Made by a program: the position numbers and the translations under genes. Below, piece by piece: positions 32,860 to 44,369 of a stretch of 64,000 bases of DNA. Origin of the DNA: Polydactylus sextarius (Eukaryota > Chordata > Actinopteri > Polynemidae). Within the stretch, counting starts at the first letter, position 1; every line of letters starts with the position of its first letter. The notes beneath the pieces were generated by a model. The model saw only the letters and a program-made list of their open reading frames with translations. It was not told the DNA's origin and did not search any database. The DNA is taken from NCBI GenBank assembly GCA_016801845.1, contig CM028920.1, positions 6,713,001 to 6,777,000 on the forward strand, read 5' to 3'.

Positions 32860-33000
32860 TGCCTGCACACGCCCCCTTTGATTGTTTATTATGCTTTGTG
32901 GAGATGTGGAAATGTAAATCTCAGTTCAGGCTAATGTGGACAACATGTGCTACCTGAAGTCGCTTTTAATAGCTCACAGATGTCAGGTAGAGCTAATTTC
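32860..33000. promoter_or_regulatory. Candidate proximal enhancer with TCF and SOX motifs
   Basis: About 1.6 kb upstream of the predicted sox9 start: CCTTTGATTGTTTATT (TCF/LEF CTTTGAT overlapping SOX ATTGTTT, 32876-32891) and CTTTGTGG (32894-32901) within 26 bp. High-complexity sequence follows to about 33000. Confidence 0.35.
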
Positions 33001-33269
33001 ACTGCTGCTCTAGTCGCTTGTGTATCTACACATATGCACACACGCGCACACACATGCATACGCACCAAAAACCACAAATACAAATCTTTTTTTAATGCTT
33101 TTTCCCCCCTCTCTGTGTGTTTAAAAAAGAATATGACTGTCTCTAGGTGCTGTACTGTCGCCATGTTCCTTGTTTGCATTAAGTCCAACTGCTCAAACTC
33201 TGAATCACTCTGTAATTCTTTCTCTCCCCAACCAATTAGGCCTGCGGTTCCAAAACACTAAAGTCTAAC

Positions 33270-33470
33270 ATCACGGAGTCCCTCATCCGCACACCCTTGC
33301 TCCCACTCCTCCCCCTCCCCCTTGTGAGTTTATTTACATGGAACATGCTTATTTAAGATACTCACTTTGAACACAAATAGAAGGGAGCAGTTTGGGCTCT
33401 GCGTTAATGGCTCGTGGGACATTGCAGGAGTCGCGTGTGCTGCTTGCGCGCCGTTATGCAAGCCTACCAA
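33270..33470. promoter_or_regulatory. Candidate conserved non-coding element
   Basis: GTGAGTTTATTTACATGGAAC (forkhead-like TATTTAC) and GGGCTCTGCGTTAATGGC inside a non-repetitive block about 2.1 kb upstream of the promoter. Confidence 0.3.
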
Positions 33471-34364
33471 AACTCAATGGCGTTTGCCTGACAAGTAAAA
33501 AAAGAAAAAAAAAAAAAAAAAAACAGGAGTGAACCCCACTGACTCACCCCACAGGGTCGGAAAACATTGTAGGGTTGAAACTGAGTAAATGCAGTTGTGC
33601 AAAGGAGAAGGATGACGCATGAGGTGGAGGGAAATCAGAGGAGTAAAGGAGAGTATAATGGCGGTAATAAGATAAACAAGACAATTAGTAGGAAGGACAA
33701 CTACATATTTGTAGGAAACAAAAGAGTGAGTGAAGAGCAGCTGTTGAGTTGTCACCCGGCAGGTCTGCATACCTCAAACACACCGGTGGTGACAGTAGAT
33801 GTGACCGTCACGCCCACCTGACATCTTGTCAAAACTGTAAAAACACTGCGGGAAAAAAAAAGAAAAACAAGTCTAAACACCAACATATGGTTGAATTCAC
33901 TCCACCTCCTCCACATGTCACACAGCCAAGTTAAGACTCTAAGAAATTATTCCTGTGACAACTGTTATAGATAATAAATTCAGTTTGGTCCAACTCTCTA
34001 AAGTGAATATTTAATTTCATTTAACTTCTTCACAGACTGTATCGCATTGATTTGACACATTTCGGCCAAACAAGTTTTTTTTTTTAATGTTTTGTAATGG
34101 CAGAGTTTCTTATGGATGTGTTGTGCTAGAGCGTAGAAAGGAGGGCGAGGCCTTGGGAAACTTCTCATCTTGACTTGGAGCTACAGCGTAAAAATTCTGA
34201 GCAAACAGTGGAAGTCAACTGCTAAACTCTTGTCTGCTTTCCTTTTTCGGGAGTTCCATCAGCTCCACTTTACATTTCTGAGCATCATAACCTGTACGGT
34301 TTGAATAAAAAGACATTTTAAGCAACAGTATATTAATAATTTACTTGTTTACCTGCTTGTTTTG

Positions 34365-34400
34365 TAGATAGATAGATAGATGGATGTATGGATGGATGTG
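34365..34400 (+). repeat. GATA/GATG tetranucleotide microsatellite
   Basis: GATA units followed by GGAT/GTAT variants. Confidence 0.85.
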
Positions 34401-34551
34401 GAAGACACCACATGTCCTCAACAATTGCCCCAGAACATTTACATTCATGGGATACGTCCTTTTCACGATGATCACATTGTGTAACTGCAGCCATGGCAAT
34501 AATCCTCCAATGCAACAATCTATCTTAAAAAAACAGACTAGTTGTAGTAGC

Positions 34552-34730
34552 AGACTTAACTCAGGAGGTAGAGTTCAATTTCCGGTTCTTCTGGTCTGGA
34601 CGTCAGTGGGTACTCAGTCAAGATACTCCAAAGTACCCCTTTTGTGGCTGAGTTTGTGTGAAGGAATTCTGCAAATAGAAGTGCGGTGTAAGGTGGTCAC
34701 AAAAACTAGAAAGTGCCCCATATAAGGCTT
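34552..34730 (+). mobile_element. Decayed tRNA-derived SINE
   Basis: ACTCAGGAGGTAGAGTTCAA (A-box head), then TCCGGTTCTTCTGGTCTGG, GTCAAGATACTCCAAAGTAC and the tail AGTGCCCCATATAAGGC follow the order of a widespread teleost SINE whose consensus ends in AAAGCGCTATATAAG. Many substitutions; an old copy. Confidence 0.5.
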
Positions 34731-34929
34731 AATTATTTATTTGTAGGCAGTGTTTTTGTCTGTTTATCTGTTGTATATATTCTAATTCATTAAAAAAGAG
34801 TTTTTTTTAAGTAGTTTTTTTTCATGAAATAGTTTGTTGTGGTCATTGAACAACTGGGACGACCACAGCCTCATAAATTGTTAGAGGGACAGAAGTATGG
34901 AGGTTGTTACACCCCCCCACTGCAATATT

Positions 34930-35240
34930 CTCGCTGCTATTTCATGCGCCTCACAGGCCTTTCCTTGATAAAATGTCGACCGTTTCATTTTCTTTAGCAG
35001 ATGTGTAATGACAGCAGAGGTACTCGAATACCAAAGCGATGGCGAGAATCTGAGGGAAGCATCTCATGTCATGGTGCCTGCAGCCTTCACGTAGGTGCGA
35101 CGTGCCATTCTGAGCTGATTCAGAGTGATTAATAGTCGCCTTGAGCCTGTGCGCGTCTGTTCTGCTTTGATCCAAGCGTCTGGGCACCGGGTGTCTGTTG
35201 ACCTAACGTCATTCTGCTCCTCATGCTGTTTAACCAACAC
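34930..35240. promoter_or_regulatory. Candidate conserved non-coding element, strong
   Basis: About 300 bp without simple repeats, with many CpGs in an otherwise CpG-poor desert: TCTCGCTGCTATTTCATGCG, GAGTGATTAATAGTCGCC, TGTTGACCTAACGTCATTC. Located about 3.8 kb upstream of the sox9 promoter. The ORFs across it show no family resemblance. Confidence 0.4.
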
Positions 35241-35449
35241 TTAGGAAAGACCCAGGAATCTCCAGAGGAGGATCGCTCTATCTACCATCCATCATTGAGC
35301 TGAACCCTGCTGCCTGTCTCTTAATACTCATACTTCACTTTTTTTTCTTTTCAGTATTTCAGTTGTCCCTTTTTTTGCCTTCAAAAACAAAAACCCAAAC
35401 ATTCTAGATTCCCTCATCCAAATGCTTGAGAGTTGACACTCTCCTTCAG

Positions 35450-35720
35450 ACTAAATCCCGTAGAAAGCAGATCTGAGCACTTCTTGCCCCTGGACACATT
35501 TCCCAGCAATCTGAGTTGCTGCTGATTAAAATATGTGCATTAGGCGATCGTACTGAGCCATACGAGGGTTTGGAAAAGCGAGAGGAAACCCAATCCACTC
35601 GGGCAGAGTCGAAAAAGCCGCAGAGGAGTACCATTTCCCTCCGAAGATATGGCTTGTGCAAACAGCCTTAGCTTTAACAATAACAATGGTCTCACCCAGC
35701 CAGGCCAAGCTAACTAATGA
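35450..35720. promoter_or_regulatory. Candidate enhancer with tandem SOX sites
   Basis: High-complexity, CpG-containing block ending in AACAATAACAATGG (35676-35689), two SOX cores in direct orientation 6 bp apart; also GCATTAGGCGATCGTACTG. About 4.3 kb upstream of the promoter. Confidence 0.4.
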
Positions 35721-35768
35721 CAGATCCACACCTTAATGCTGAGCAGTTGTCTGGGTTGAGGCGACAGA

Positions 35769-35785
35769 GTGTGTGTGTGTGCGTG

Positions 35786-35817
<32 letters not shown>

Positions 35818-35822
35818 AGTGA
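35769..35822 (+). repeat. (GT)n microsatellite
   Basis: GTGTGT/GCGTGT run of about 54 bp, separating two candidate elements. Confidence 0.9.
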
Positions 35823-35869
35823 GTGAAAAAGAAAGTGTTTTTTTTGAGGGGGCGAAGAGAATGGCAGTT

Positions 35870-36260
35870 GTCAGCGGGTGGCTCATGCCACTGGAAACCT
35901 CCCTCCTGGACGGAGAGCAGCACCCATGACTCGGGCAGAGATCGAACAGGGGGAGAAAAGCTCTGACGCAGCGAAAAGTTACTCTGAGCAGAGCAGCACG
36001 TCCAACTATAACGCAGCACATTTTTACGGCTTATTGAATTGTGCAGGAGGCGGAATGGGGTTGTGAGAGGGGGAGGCATCTAAAATTATTCCTCAGTGCG
36101 TTTTTTGGTTCTCCCTCTTGTGTAACACTAACAGCTTGCATTTTGGCCAGATGCTGGGTTTCCTCTCTGGGTCCCTTTCTGTCTTAACAGTTGCGGTTGA
36201 TGGTAATTGGTGCCTTGCAGTGTGTAACGATGTGATGTTTTTGACGGTTTCTCTCATCTT
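35870..36260. promoter_or_regulatory. Candidate conserved non-coding element, strong
   Basis: AACTATAACGCAGCACATTT, TTACGGCTTATTGAATTGTG and TTGGCCAGATGCTGGGTTTC in a 390 bp non-repetitive block. Homeodomain/CDX-like TTTTACGG and SOX-like TATTGAAT cores are present. No credible ORF. Confidence 0.35.
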
Positions 36261-36264
36261 AGCT

Positions 36265-38450
36265 GCATGTGCATGTCTTTCCAATCACAAAAAAACAGGG
36301 AAAAAAAAACGCTTCATAAATGTATTAATATGCAGTTTTCTGATGTGTCAGGTGAAGGATATTTTCGTAAATGCAAATCTGAGCCAAATTCCAGTGGTGA
36401 AAAAAAAAACATCTCATTAAATTCCATTCAGATTTAATCTTATTCACAGAGCACAGCACACAAAGTTAGACCCAGACCCACGTACGATGCAAATCAAGTT
36501 GAGCTCCAACTTTCAACCACATCTCATCTAGTGTCAGATCCAGGCTGGATGGATCTGACAGCGGTTTTCAACTATAAGTTTTTTTTTCTCTTTCACAGCT
36601 AATGGTGGATAACGGCAAAAAGCTACCTTGCTTTAAGATTCAAGGGTGCACGTAGTAGAAGTTGGCTGAAATCAGGATAAGTGCAAGTGAACAGGATCCA
36701 AAGCTGCTTCCTTGCATTTGAACGAAAGCATCATCTGTGCTGTGGTTCCTCCGGTTTTGTTCTTCCCCGCGGAAAACCTTCACCCTCTCCTCACTGCTCA
36801 GAAACACAGAGATCCACTTAATGAAACGGTGATGATATCTCAGTGCTTTGGCTGGCTCGTTTCAGCTGCGTCCCTCCACTCAAACCTCCATCCTGCTCTA
36901 ACCGCAGCCATCCGGATTAAAAGACCACTTTAAAAGAGAGGAAGACTTTAGTCCTAGTTTTAATGACATAAATAGTTAAAGCCAGAGTTGCTACACAGAA
37001 AAAGCCAGTTGGCAAACACTAGAAGGAATAACATTGTATGGTCTTTGTGCAGGCATCTATTGGCCTACTGGTGCTGCAGAAGATCTTCTGGTTTTCATGT
37101 GAGACGAATGCATTGTGCTACATGTGCATCTAGATCTTATCACTTATTGTTCTAATAGATATAATATGGGGATATTTATAAGTATGACCTAATAAAAAAC
37201 ATCTTTACTGACTTTCTAAAGTAGTTATTTTCTGCATAGTGACTTTTGTATCTCAACTACAACTTCACTGTGTCTGGTGTGTTCAGTTCTACAGGGATCA
37301 TTTAACCTGACAGACACTGTGTGTGGACTGAATAAGTTGTCAGCTGTTCTGGTCATTTTATATGGTTATGGAGCTCGGCCTACAAATAACACTGATATTA
37401 CTGGGAGTAGTGCCATTTGACTGTTTATGGAGTCCAATGGTGTCCAATGGCACTCATCTGAATTGCTGTAACAACAACTGATAGCTGGATTTAAAAAAAA
37501 AAAAAATACATCAATGTTTTAAAAACTTACCCACAGACACTGAAAATTAGCTCATCATCCATTTCCTGATACTTGGTGCTGTCAGCAGCAGCTCAACACT
37601 GATTGGCTCTTTAGCACTATGTTATCATATGTCAACCAGTTCTTAACACAAAGTACAACTGTAAAGGATGCAGTTGTATCCCTATTTTTTTTCAGGCATT
37701 TTATCATAAACCCCTGTGCCTAAAAATGTGAGTGCAAGATGAAAAGTAAGGAGATCCATAAAATCATTGGGAAGTTAAAACCCCCAAATTCCATGGGAAT
37801 TAATCTAATGTTTGTCAGTATTTGTCTTTGGATCAAAGTGGTGGACAAACTCATAACATCTCTTTAGCAAACATCTGCCGAGACTGTGAAACTTTGCGTA
37901 ACTTAATGTACCCTTCGATAGATTCAGCTCGTATACATAATACATACCCAGATTAATTCAAATTGTCTGTAAACAAATTCCCAATGGAACATATGTCAGC
38001 GCATAGTATTTCTTCAGTGTGCACCTCGAGGGTGAAGGCAGCAGGGACATAGAAAGGCACAAAGTATAGTTTACAGCACAGTTCTTTGACTTTCCTGTTT
38101 TAAGTGCAAAGTAGCAGAGATAGTGTGAAGTGAGCAAAGCGGTGGAAGTACGGTTGATTCTAGCTGCTGTTGTTTGGTGAAACTTTGTCAAGTCCACATA
38201 GAGCAGGCCGGCATCCGTTCACTGTCTTGTAGCCTGGATCTATGTGCTTGAACCATGTACCCCTTTCATGTAACTTTTGTGGAATCATTGTGGTGTGATG
38301 TAGAAGTGCATGTGAAGGAAATAAGGTTTGCGGTTGACATGAGAACGTCTGAATTCTGGCATACAAGAAACATCCATAATTATTTCCGATGTGAGCTATT
38401 AGTGGCTGCAATTTTTTGTTGGTTGGTTGATTGTAGCTGCAGTTGGGAAG
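36265..38450. other. Gene-free stretch
   Basis: Mostly AT-rich unique sequence with an A-rich run near 37490. No gene, repeat family or strong element recognised. Confidence 0.5.
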
Positions 38451-38454
38451 TTGG

Positions 38455-38652
38455 ACCTCAATGGATCAGACTTGTTTGTCAAACACATCCCACAGATGCT
38501 CAAAGGGAAGTCAACACCTTGACTCGTTTTATTCCTGAAACCATCCCTGATCCATGACCCTGTCACCAGTTCACTAGTTTTGCGTCTTTGGACCTAACCC
38601 AAGCCAATTTTCGGAAGGTACTAACCTAATGTGATGGCTGATCAGCCTATCA
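38455..38652 (-). mobile_element. Internally deleted Tc1/mariner element, minus strand
   Basis: Plus-strand order is ACACATCCCACAGATGCTCA, GTCAACACCTTGACTCG, ATCCATGACCCTGTCACC, TCGGAAGGTACTAACC, then TIR-like AATGTGATGGCTGATCAGCC (38628-38647). This is the reverse complement of the same Tc1-like family as at 25338-25853, with internal segments missing. No coding capacity. Confidence 0.7.
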
Positions 38653-39154
38653 CTCAGCAGTTCCAGATTTAAACAGGCAGTACTGAGTATCTAATAGTGT
38701 GCATCCTGAAGCATGTTGAAAGCCAGTTTCCCAAAGAGCTGACTGCTTCGATTCCATGTAGAAACTACAGACTTAAAGCAAAATCCCAAACGACTAATTG
38801 TATCGTGCAGCTGTTGAACACTCGTTGCCACAGCATCTTTGTTAAAAATCCCAAATATTATTATGTTTCGTTTCATATTTCTACTTCATAATACTTAAAA
38901 ACAGTTTCAGTTGCAGTTCAGATAAATGTTTGGCAGCCATGACTCCAGCTCCAGGTGCACAAATCTATGAACATCTTTCATTTAACTGCTGTTGTTAATA
39001 TTTGTTTGTTTTAAAGACAAAAGTTGGGAAATTTTACCACCAAGCTTTTTTCCAGGCCCCTTTAACATACTTTCCCATTTAAACCAATAAACATGTGGTG
39101 CGCTGGCGACCGCACACTTAAACAATGTGAATGCAGGATTACATTGTGTGTTTG

Positions 39155-39180
39155 TAAGTGTGTGTGTGTGTGTGTGTGTT
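39155..39180 (+). repeat. (GT)n microsatellite
   Basis: About 12 GT units. Confidence 0.9.
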
Positions 39181-40356
39181 CAAATGGGCACAAAGCAGAA
39201 TCACATTCACTCCATGTGCATTGTGAGTTCTGTGGTACCGGCGTCCACTGAAACAGCATGGTTATGTTTTGTGATGTAAAACAAGCCAGCTGTGGCACCA
39301 TGTTCAGACCTGATTCGCCACATCTGGACTCATCACCTCATGAGCTTTCACGTCGTCAGAGTCTTTCCTCCAGTATCCTGATCATTTAATTCCTAGCTAA
39401 GCTTCCTTGAGAAGAGTTTATCTCACAAAGCTCTGTGTGATTGTCTCCATGAGGTACCGGCCGGCTCCAAATAAGATTCAGATGTCGAGCCAACAAATTC
39501 ATCGTCAGGAGTTACTTGTTACCTCTATTTTACCTTTTAAACCATCAACTGACTTGTGAGGTTTGATTTGAATTTGCTCAAAATTGTTTGTGAGGTCATG
39601 GCTGGTGGGGTTTAAAGGGGTATTACGTAGTAAATGACGTGATCATCACCGTAAGAACTTGCAAACCCTTACATCTGCTTCAGTCATTGAAACCAGCAGT
39701 GAGACTTTTCTTATTTCCCCTTTAAAAAAATCAGCTTCCTGATGTTTTTGCAATACAAATGTTGCCACTTCAATTACTGCTCTCTTATTTAGCTTAATGG
39801 ACTGCTCTACCAACTAAAAATGTTTGCACTTGAATTAGCTTTGAATAAAATAATCCAACAAATGGTTTACGTTATGCAGCTCGAGAACATGCAGGAAATG
39901 AGATCGGCAGTGACTGCGATCCTGAGTCAAAATGTCCTCTCTAAAATTTTAAGCCAAAACGACAGCCTAGTCTGGTTCAGTTAGACTCAATGGTAATTTT
40001 TTATGTTGTATTTCTTCCCACTGTTTGCTTAGTGCCAGTGCTCTATGCCCATACAGGTCATATCTTTTTCTCTACAGTGTATCAGTCTTGTCTGCATACA
40101 TGTGGTGACTTCCTTCCATCAAAATATCTCCACATGGCCTTGTGGAGAGTTTGAAATGGAACAGGATGTGGGAGGAAGGTGTGTGCAAGAGGTCGTCCTT
40201 TTATCAGCTATACAGTTTTATCTAAGGGGACTTTGAGTTGGAGGAGTGGCACTGAATCCTCCATTTATACTCTCCAGTAGCCAAAACAAGTCTAGCCAGA
40301 CTAGTTACTGAAAATATGCTGAATCCAAGGTTACAATGGGAGATAATGCATTTAGG

Positions 40357-40359
<3 letters not shown>

Positions 40360-40404
<45 letters not shown>

Positions 40405-40580
40405 AACACAGGCTCAATTCAAAGTGCTTTATCCAGGCAAAGAAAAGTACTGGAATTACATTCAACAAAAAATAAACAATAAAATCAGAGGAAAGAATAA
40501 AACAAGATAAAATACATTAAATGAAATAAAACACCAGAAGTGGAATCAAACGTCAAGATTTTTTTTTTTTTTTTTTTTTT
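40360..40580. repeat. (TA)n, A-rich repeat tail and T22 homopolymer
   Basis: TA repeats at 40360-40396, then CTCAATTCAAAGTGCTTTAT, a motif seen at the ends of a common A-rich fish retroelement, then A-rich sequence and a T run at 40560-40580. Probably one composite retroelement tail. Confidence 0.5.
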
Positions 40581-40589
40581 ATGAACTTT

Positions 40590-41590
40590 AACAGATTTGA
40601 CCTGTAAGTATTTTCCTGACATGAACCTCATGCATGCTGGGATTTGCTTTAGCTTCCAGCAAACCTGAATATAATAATAATAAGTTATGACTATAGAAAG
40701 AAAACTGATTCCCTTACTTTTTACTTGAAAGCAGAACTCTTAAAGCTGAACATAAAACACACATTGGCCTACTGTTTTATACTGAAGGTTATAACGTACT
40801 GTATTATTACATTATAAAGTAGATTGGCTAAATGCTAGCAAAAGGTTTACCATTTATGTATCCATCAAAAACAGGGTAATGTTAGCATTATATTGAATAT
40901 GTGTATACAGTGACAATCTCAATCTAAATCTCAGCCAGTTAACTTTGTTTATGTTGCAGCTTTTATGCTAAAAACAGCTCAGATAATCTGTTAAAACTTG
41001 TTAAACTTGTTAAAAATGTTATTATAAAGGATTTTCCACACAGGATGCAGGAAAACAATGACACCTGTGTATTGGGCTCTGAGCATTTAGAAAGTTAACA
41101 TACTTTTACTACATTTTTCGACAAGACAGTGCTGACGATATGTATTTTCTACTGTTGGTTGTACTTTGCTGATGACAACCAGACAGATGGGGATTACCAG
41201 TTTGATTAGTCTTTGGTTTTAGTCTGTATCTGTACTATTAATTTGTGGCATTCAAAGTCTGTAACATGACATATTGGGTAAAATACAACATGAAATTAGG
41301 TCTAGGATTACTTGAGTCAATAGTCATAGTATCTCCTTAAACAGTTCCGGTTGCCAAGACCATCCGGATATTACTAAACCACAAAAACAAGTCCTCATGG
41401 TGGTTCATTTTGACACCAACACCACAAAAGAAGTGCTACCACGACAAGACAAGAGATAACCATGGGCAAATTGATTTTAATTGATTTAATACCCTTTGGA
41501 TTTTTTTGGATGCTGATTGTAAAATCGTTTTTGTATGGTCTGTAACTGTGTGCTGGTAGATATTCAGATTTCCACACATTTGTCAGACTT
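40590..41590. other. Gene-free AT-rich stretch
   Basis: AT-rich, unique-looking sequence. Nothing recognised. Confidence 0.5.
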
Positions 41591-42000
41591 TAAAAAAGGT
41601 GGAGATGATAAAAAGGTCCGTTATACGCAGCTTTCTCTGGACCGAGCACATGGCTCGCTGCTGCTCAAGCGACAGTTTTACATTTCACTGTTGCAGTTCG
41701 ACATTTCCCATGTGCCAATTAGATTTCGAGCCAGTGACCATACCCATAATTTAGGCAAATAGGGTGAATCCACAGGGTCTTAATTACAGAGGATGGCATG
41801 GCCTTTTCTTAAGCTGCCTCAATTTGTGATTTAGGCGGAAAAGATGGATGTATTTTTACATGAAAATCTCGCCAAGTGCTGCTTTTAAGGCCCAGTCTGT
41901 AAAACTCAGGAACCATACTAAGCCCTGGTCTGTTCGGTCCTCGGAGCCGTGAGCTGAGCTGCTCATCGCACCACTGAGGCTCGTAATTAAAAATCTCCAG
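41590..42000. promoter_or_regulatory. Candidate conserved non-coding element, strong
   Basis: About 410 bp: GGTCCGTTATACGCAGC, CCCATGTGCCAATTAGATTT, GGTCTTAATTACAGAGG, GAGGCTCGTAATTAAAAATC. Repeated TAATTA/AATTAG homeodomain cores, CpG-containing, no simple repeats. About 10.5 kb upstream of sox9. Confidence 0.4.
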
Positions 42001-42189
42001 TTACTTCCTCCTTACCTCTGCTGACCCCAGCTGCGCGGCTCAACTGTACCCAGGGCCAGTGAGCCGTCTCTCGGGAGCACAGGAGGAACTTGGCCTCAGA
42101 TGCTGGATGGAGACTGGACGACGTTGGGAAGTAATGGGGATGTTGACTCAAGGGTGACGAGGGTGGGTGGGCGTGACCGCTGAAGACGA

Positions 42190-42620
42190 GCGTGCCAGGT
42201 AAACACAGAGATGCCACATTATCCTTGCTTATGATGCCGGTGTTTAGGCTGCGATGCTGATTTATATGACGTTCCGTCTCAGCGCAAAAACAGCGCAAGG
42301 TTCGGTTTTTAATGATGGAAAAAAAATAATGAGAATGAAAAGAAGACAGGAACAGAGACAGGAACTCGCTGAACTCGATCATGTTTCTGTCTCTGGGGTT
42401 GTTATTAAAGCGGCATCTAACACCCAGGAATGCAGGAATGTCGCTGACGTCTTTCTCATCAGGTAGAGGGAATGAGATGGGGTGGAGAAAGCGTCTCAGG
42501 AAGGAACTGATACTGCAGAGGCCATCTGAGGATTCAAATATTGCCACTCTGAGGAGAGACGGGAAGACACGAGGGATTGCTTTCCCTCAAGAATGAAAGA
42601 GAACAACAGTCAGAAGACGA
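42190..42620. promoter_or_regulatory. Candidate conserved non-coding element
   Basis: Begins with TGCTGATTTATATGACGTTC and CAGCGCAAAAACAGCGCAAG, then purine-rich unique sequence. Weaker than the blocks on either side. The 186-codon minus ORF that overlaps (41987-42547) has no recognisable domain. Confidence 0.25.
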
Positions 42621-42959
42621 GAATCCTCCCGTTCAAATTAAACCGTGATTGAATCATGGATAAAACTCTTCACAGCGAATGACCCAAGGCTAAAGGTAAC
42701 ACTGGCCCCCCTGTCGCTGGGTCCTCCTCCATGATTACGAGCCCACTGCGGTGAGTGAGTGGTGGAGTAGCTCAGGGCCATACATACAGTGAGCGCTCTG
42801 TCTATCTCATAGGCTCATTCAGCCGTGTGGTTTGGCAGGTCGAGCAGCGATGTAGGTGGCTTCGAGTGAAGATATGGAGACCCACGTGTGCCGAGCTTAA
42901 GTATTCAATTTACCTCTGCCAGAAGGACACATTACACATTGAGTCTATGAGGAGAGGGC

Positions 42960-43320
42960 AAAAGTGTTGGCTTATTAAAGCTAATCCCTCACCTTAAGCC
43001 TGCACTTGGCATTGTGCGGCGCCTTATATTCGTCATGCAACTCAAGTTTAGGAGTCTAATAAGGAAGTCTCAACCTAAGCTTCTGCAAACAGCGTGGAAA
43101 ATCGGCTGCTATCAGCTGACCGGCCGAGCAGCGAGCAGGAACATCCACTACCACTCCGACAACAGCCGCGCCGCTCACATTTTATACCTACACACAGGTA
43201 TTCCCAAGTGTTGGCCAAACATATATCAGCACTGTTTCATATCAAAGACCTTTATTTTGGCAATCGCCGGTGTTTGCTTGGAATTAGCACTTTTTAATAA
43301 ACTCATTTGGTTCTGTACAT
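42960..43320. promoter_or_regulatory. Candidate conserved non-coding element, strong
   Basis: CTTATTAAAGCTAATCCCTC (K50 homeodomain TAATCC), TGTGCGGCGCCTTATATTCG, TCAGCTGACCGGCCGAGC, GGCAATCGCCGGTGTTTGC and TTGGAATTAGCAC. High complexity and CpG-rich for the region. About 11.8 kb upstream of sox9. Confidence 0.4.
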
Positions 43321-43379
43321 AGTGTTAATGCACAGGAAAAACACCAGCTAAAACCTTTTGACGTCTGTCTGGGTAATAC

Positions 43380-43620
43380 AGGCTTATAGGAAGCTTAGAC
43401 AACTTCCCGTAAGACAACATAGAGCCATGCAGGGTTTTGTAGCACAAATGCCCTTTGTGGGACACACAGAGCGGGCTTCTCTTGAAGTCTTGAAGGAGAG
43501 AAAGTGATCCCAGAAAAAGGGGGTCAAGTTGTAGCCATTGTGGGAGTTCTGATTTCTACTGTACGCCTGCCAGCGGTGGAATAAGTCAAATGAGCAGTGG
43601 CACCATGTAAAAATACTTTT
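43380..43620. promoter_or_regulatory. Candidate element with paired SOX-like sites
   Basis: CACAAATGCCCTTTGTG (43443-43459) is an inverted repeat of CACAAA/TTTGTG with 5 nt between, followed by CCATTGTGGGAG about 80 bp on. Spacing is shorter than the known SOX9 dimer optimum. Confidence 0.3.
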
Positions 43621-44360
43621 TTTTTTTTTTTTTTCAGGCAAGTCTTCAGGCAAAAGGTACAGAAGTATCAGCAAAGAAATTAAAAAAAAAAAAAAATGAC
43701 TTGAATTCTTAACTGAATTCATAACTAAAGGCAACACTAATTTTGATGCTATGGCATCACATGGTGTTACAGTTACAGTAAAAAAAAAATTCTCTTTTTT
43801 TTACTAGTTTATATTATTACAACAAATGTATTTACATTTTAACATGTAGCATTTAAGGTTTTGGCTTAATGAGCTAGTTGAGCTAGTGGGGTGCTTTATT
43901 TTGAAATGTGTCATATTTTTGCGAATATTATATTTTTATTCAAAAAAGTATATATTAATTTTCAGTGTTAAGCATTATAGTGGCAGTAACTGTAAGCTAA
44001 ATTCAGAAAAAAACATTTTATTCTTATTTTATTCTATAGTGGAATAGAAACACAAAGTATTCAATTTAAATGATCACATCAACATCAAAATAAATGTAGT
44101 GGAATTATATTAAAAAGCATTATATTTTGTATTAAGCAAGTAAAGAGTAAAAGATAGAGATAAAATGGCATAAAATAGGAGCTATTTAACATCCTGTTTG
44201 CTGATTTGGTTCACTGGCGTCACACAGATAAAGGATGAAATGAGTGAAGCGTTTACAGTGGCTGCTACTGTGCTGTTCTGAATTTGCAGTGGTGGCAAGA
44301 TTTTCTTAAATAAAGGTATTTTTCTATTTATTTTCAGTGTTTACCCCTTTTCCTTCTGAA
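43620..44360. other. Gene-free AT-rich stretch
   Basis: T and A homopolymers (43617-43634, 43681-43696) and AT-rich DNA. Nothing recognised. Confidence 0.5.
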
Positions 44361-44369
44361 AATAAAGTA

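Noticed and set aside
41987..42547. Minus-strand 186-codon ORF, one of the longest outside sox9
   Set aside because: Ser/Leu/Phe-rich without any motif, covers conserved-looking non-coding DNA; no supporting splice structure.
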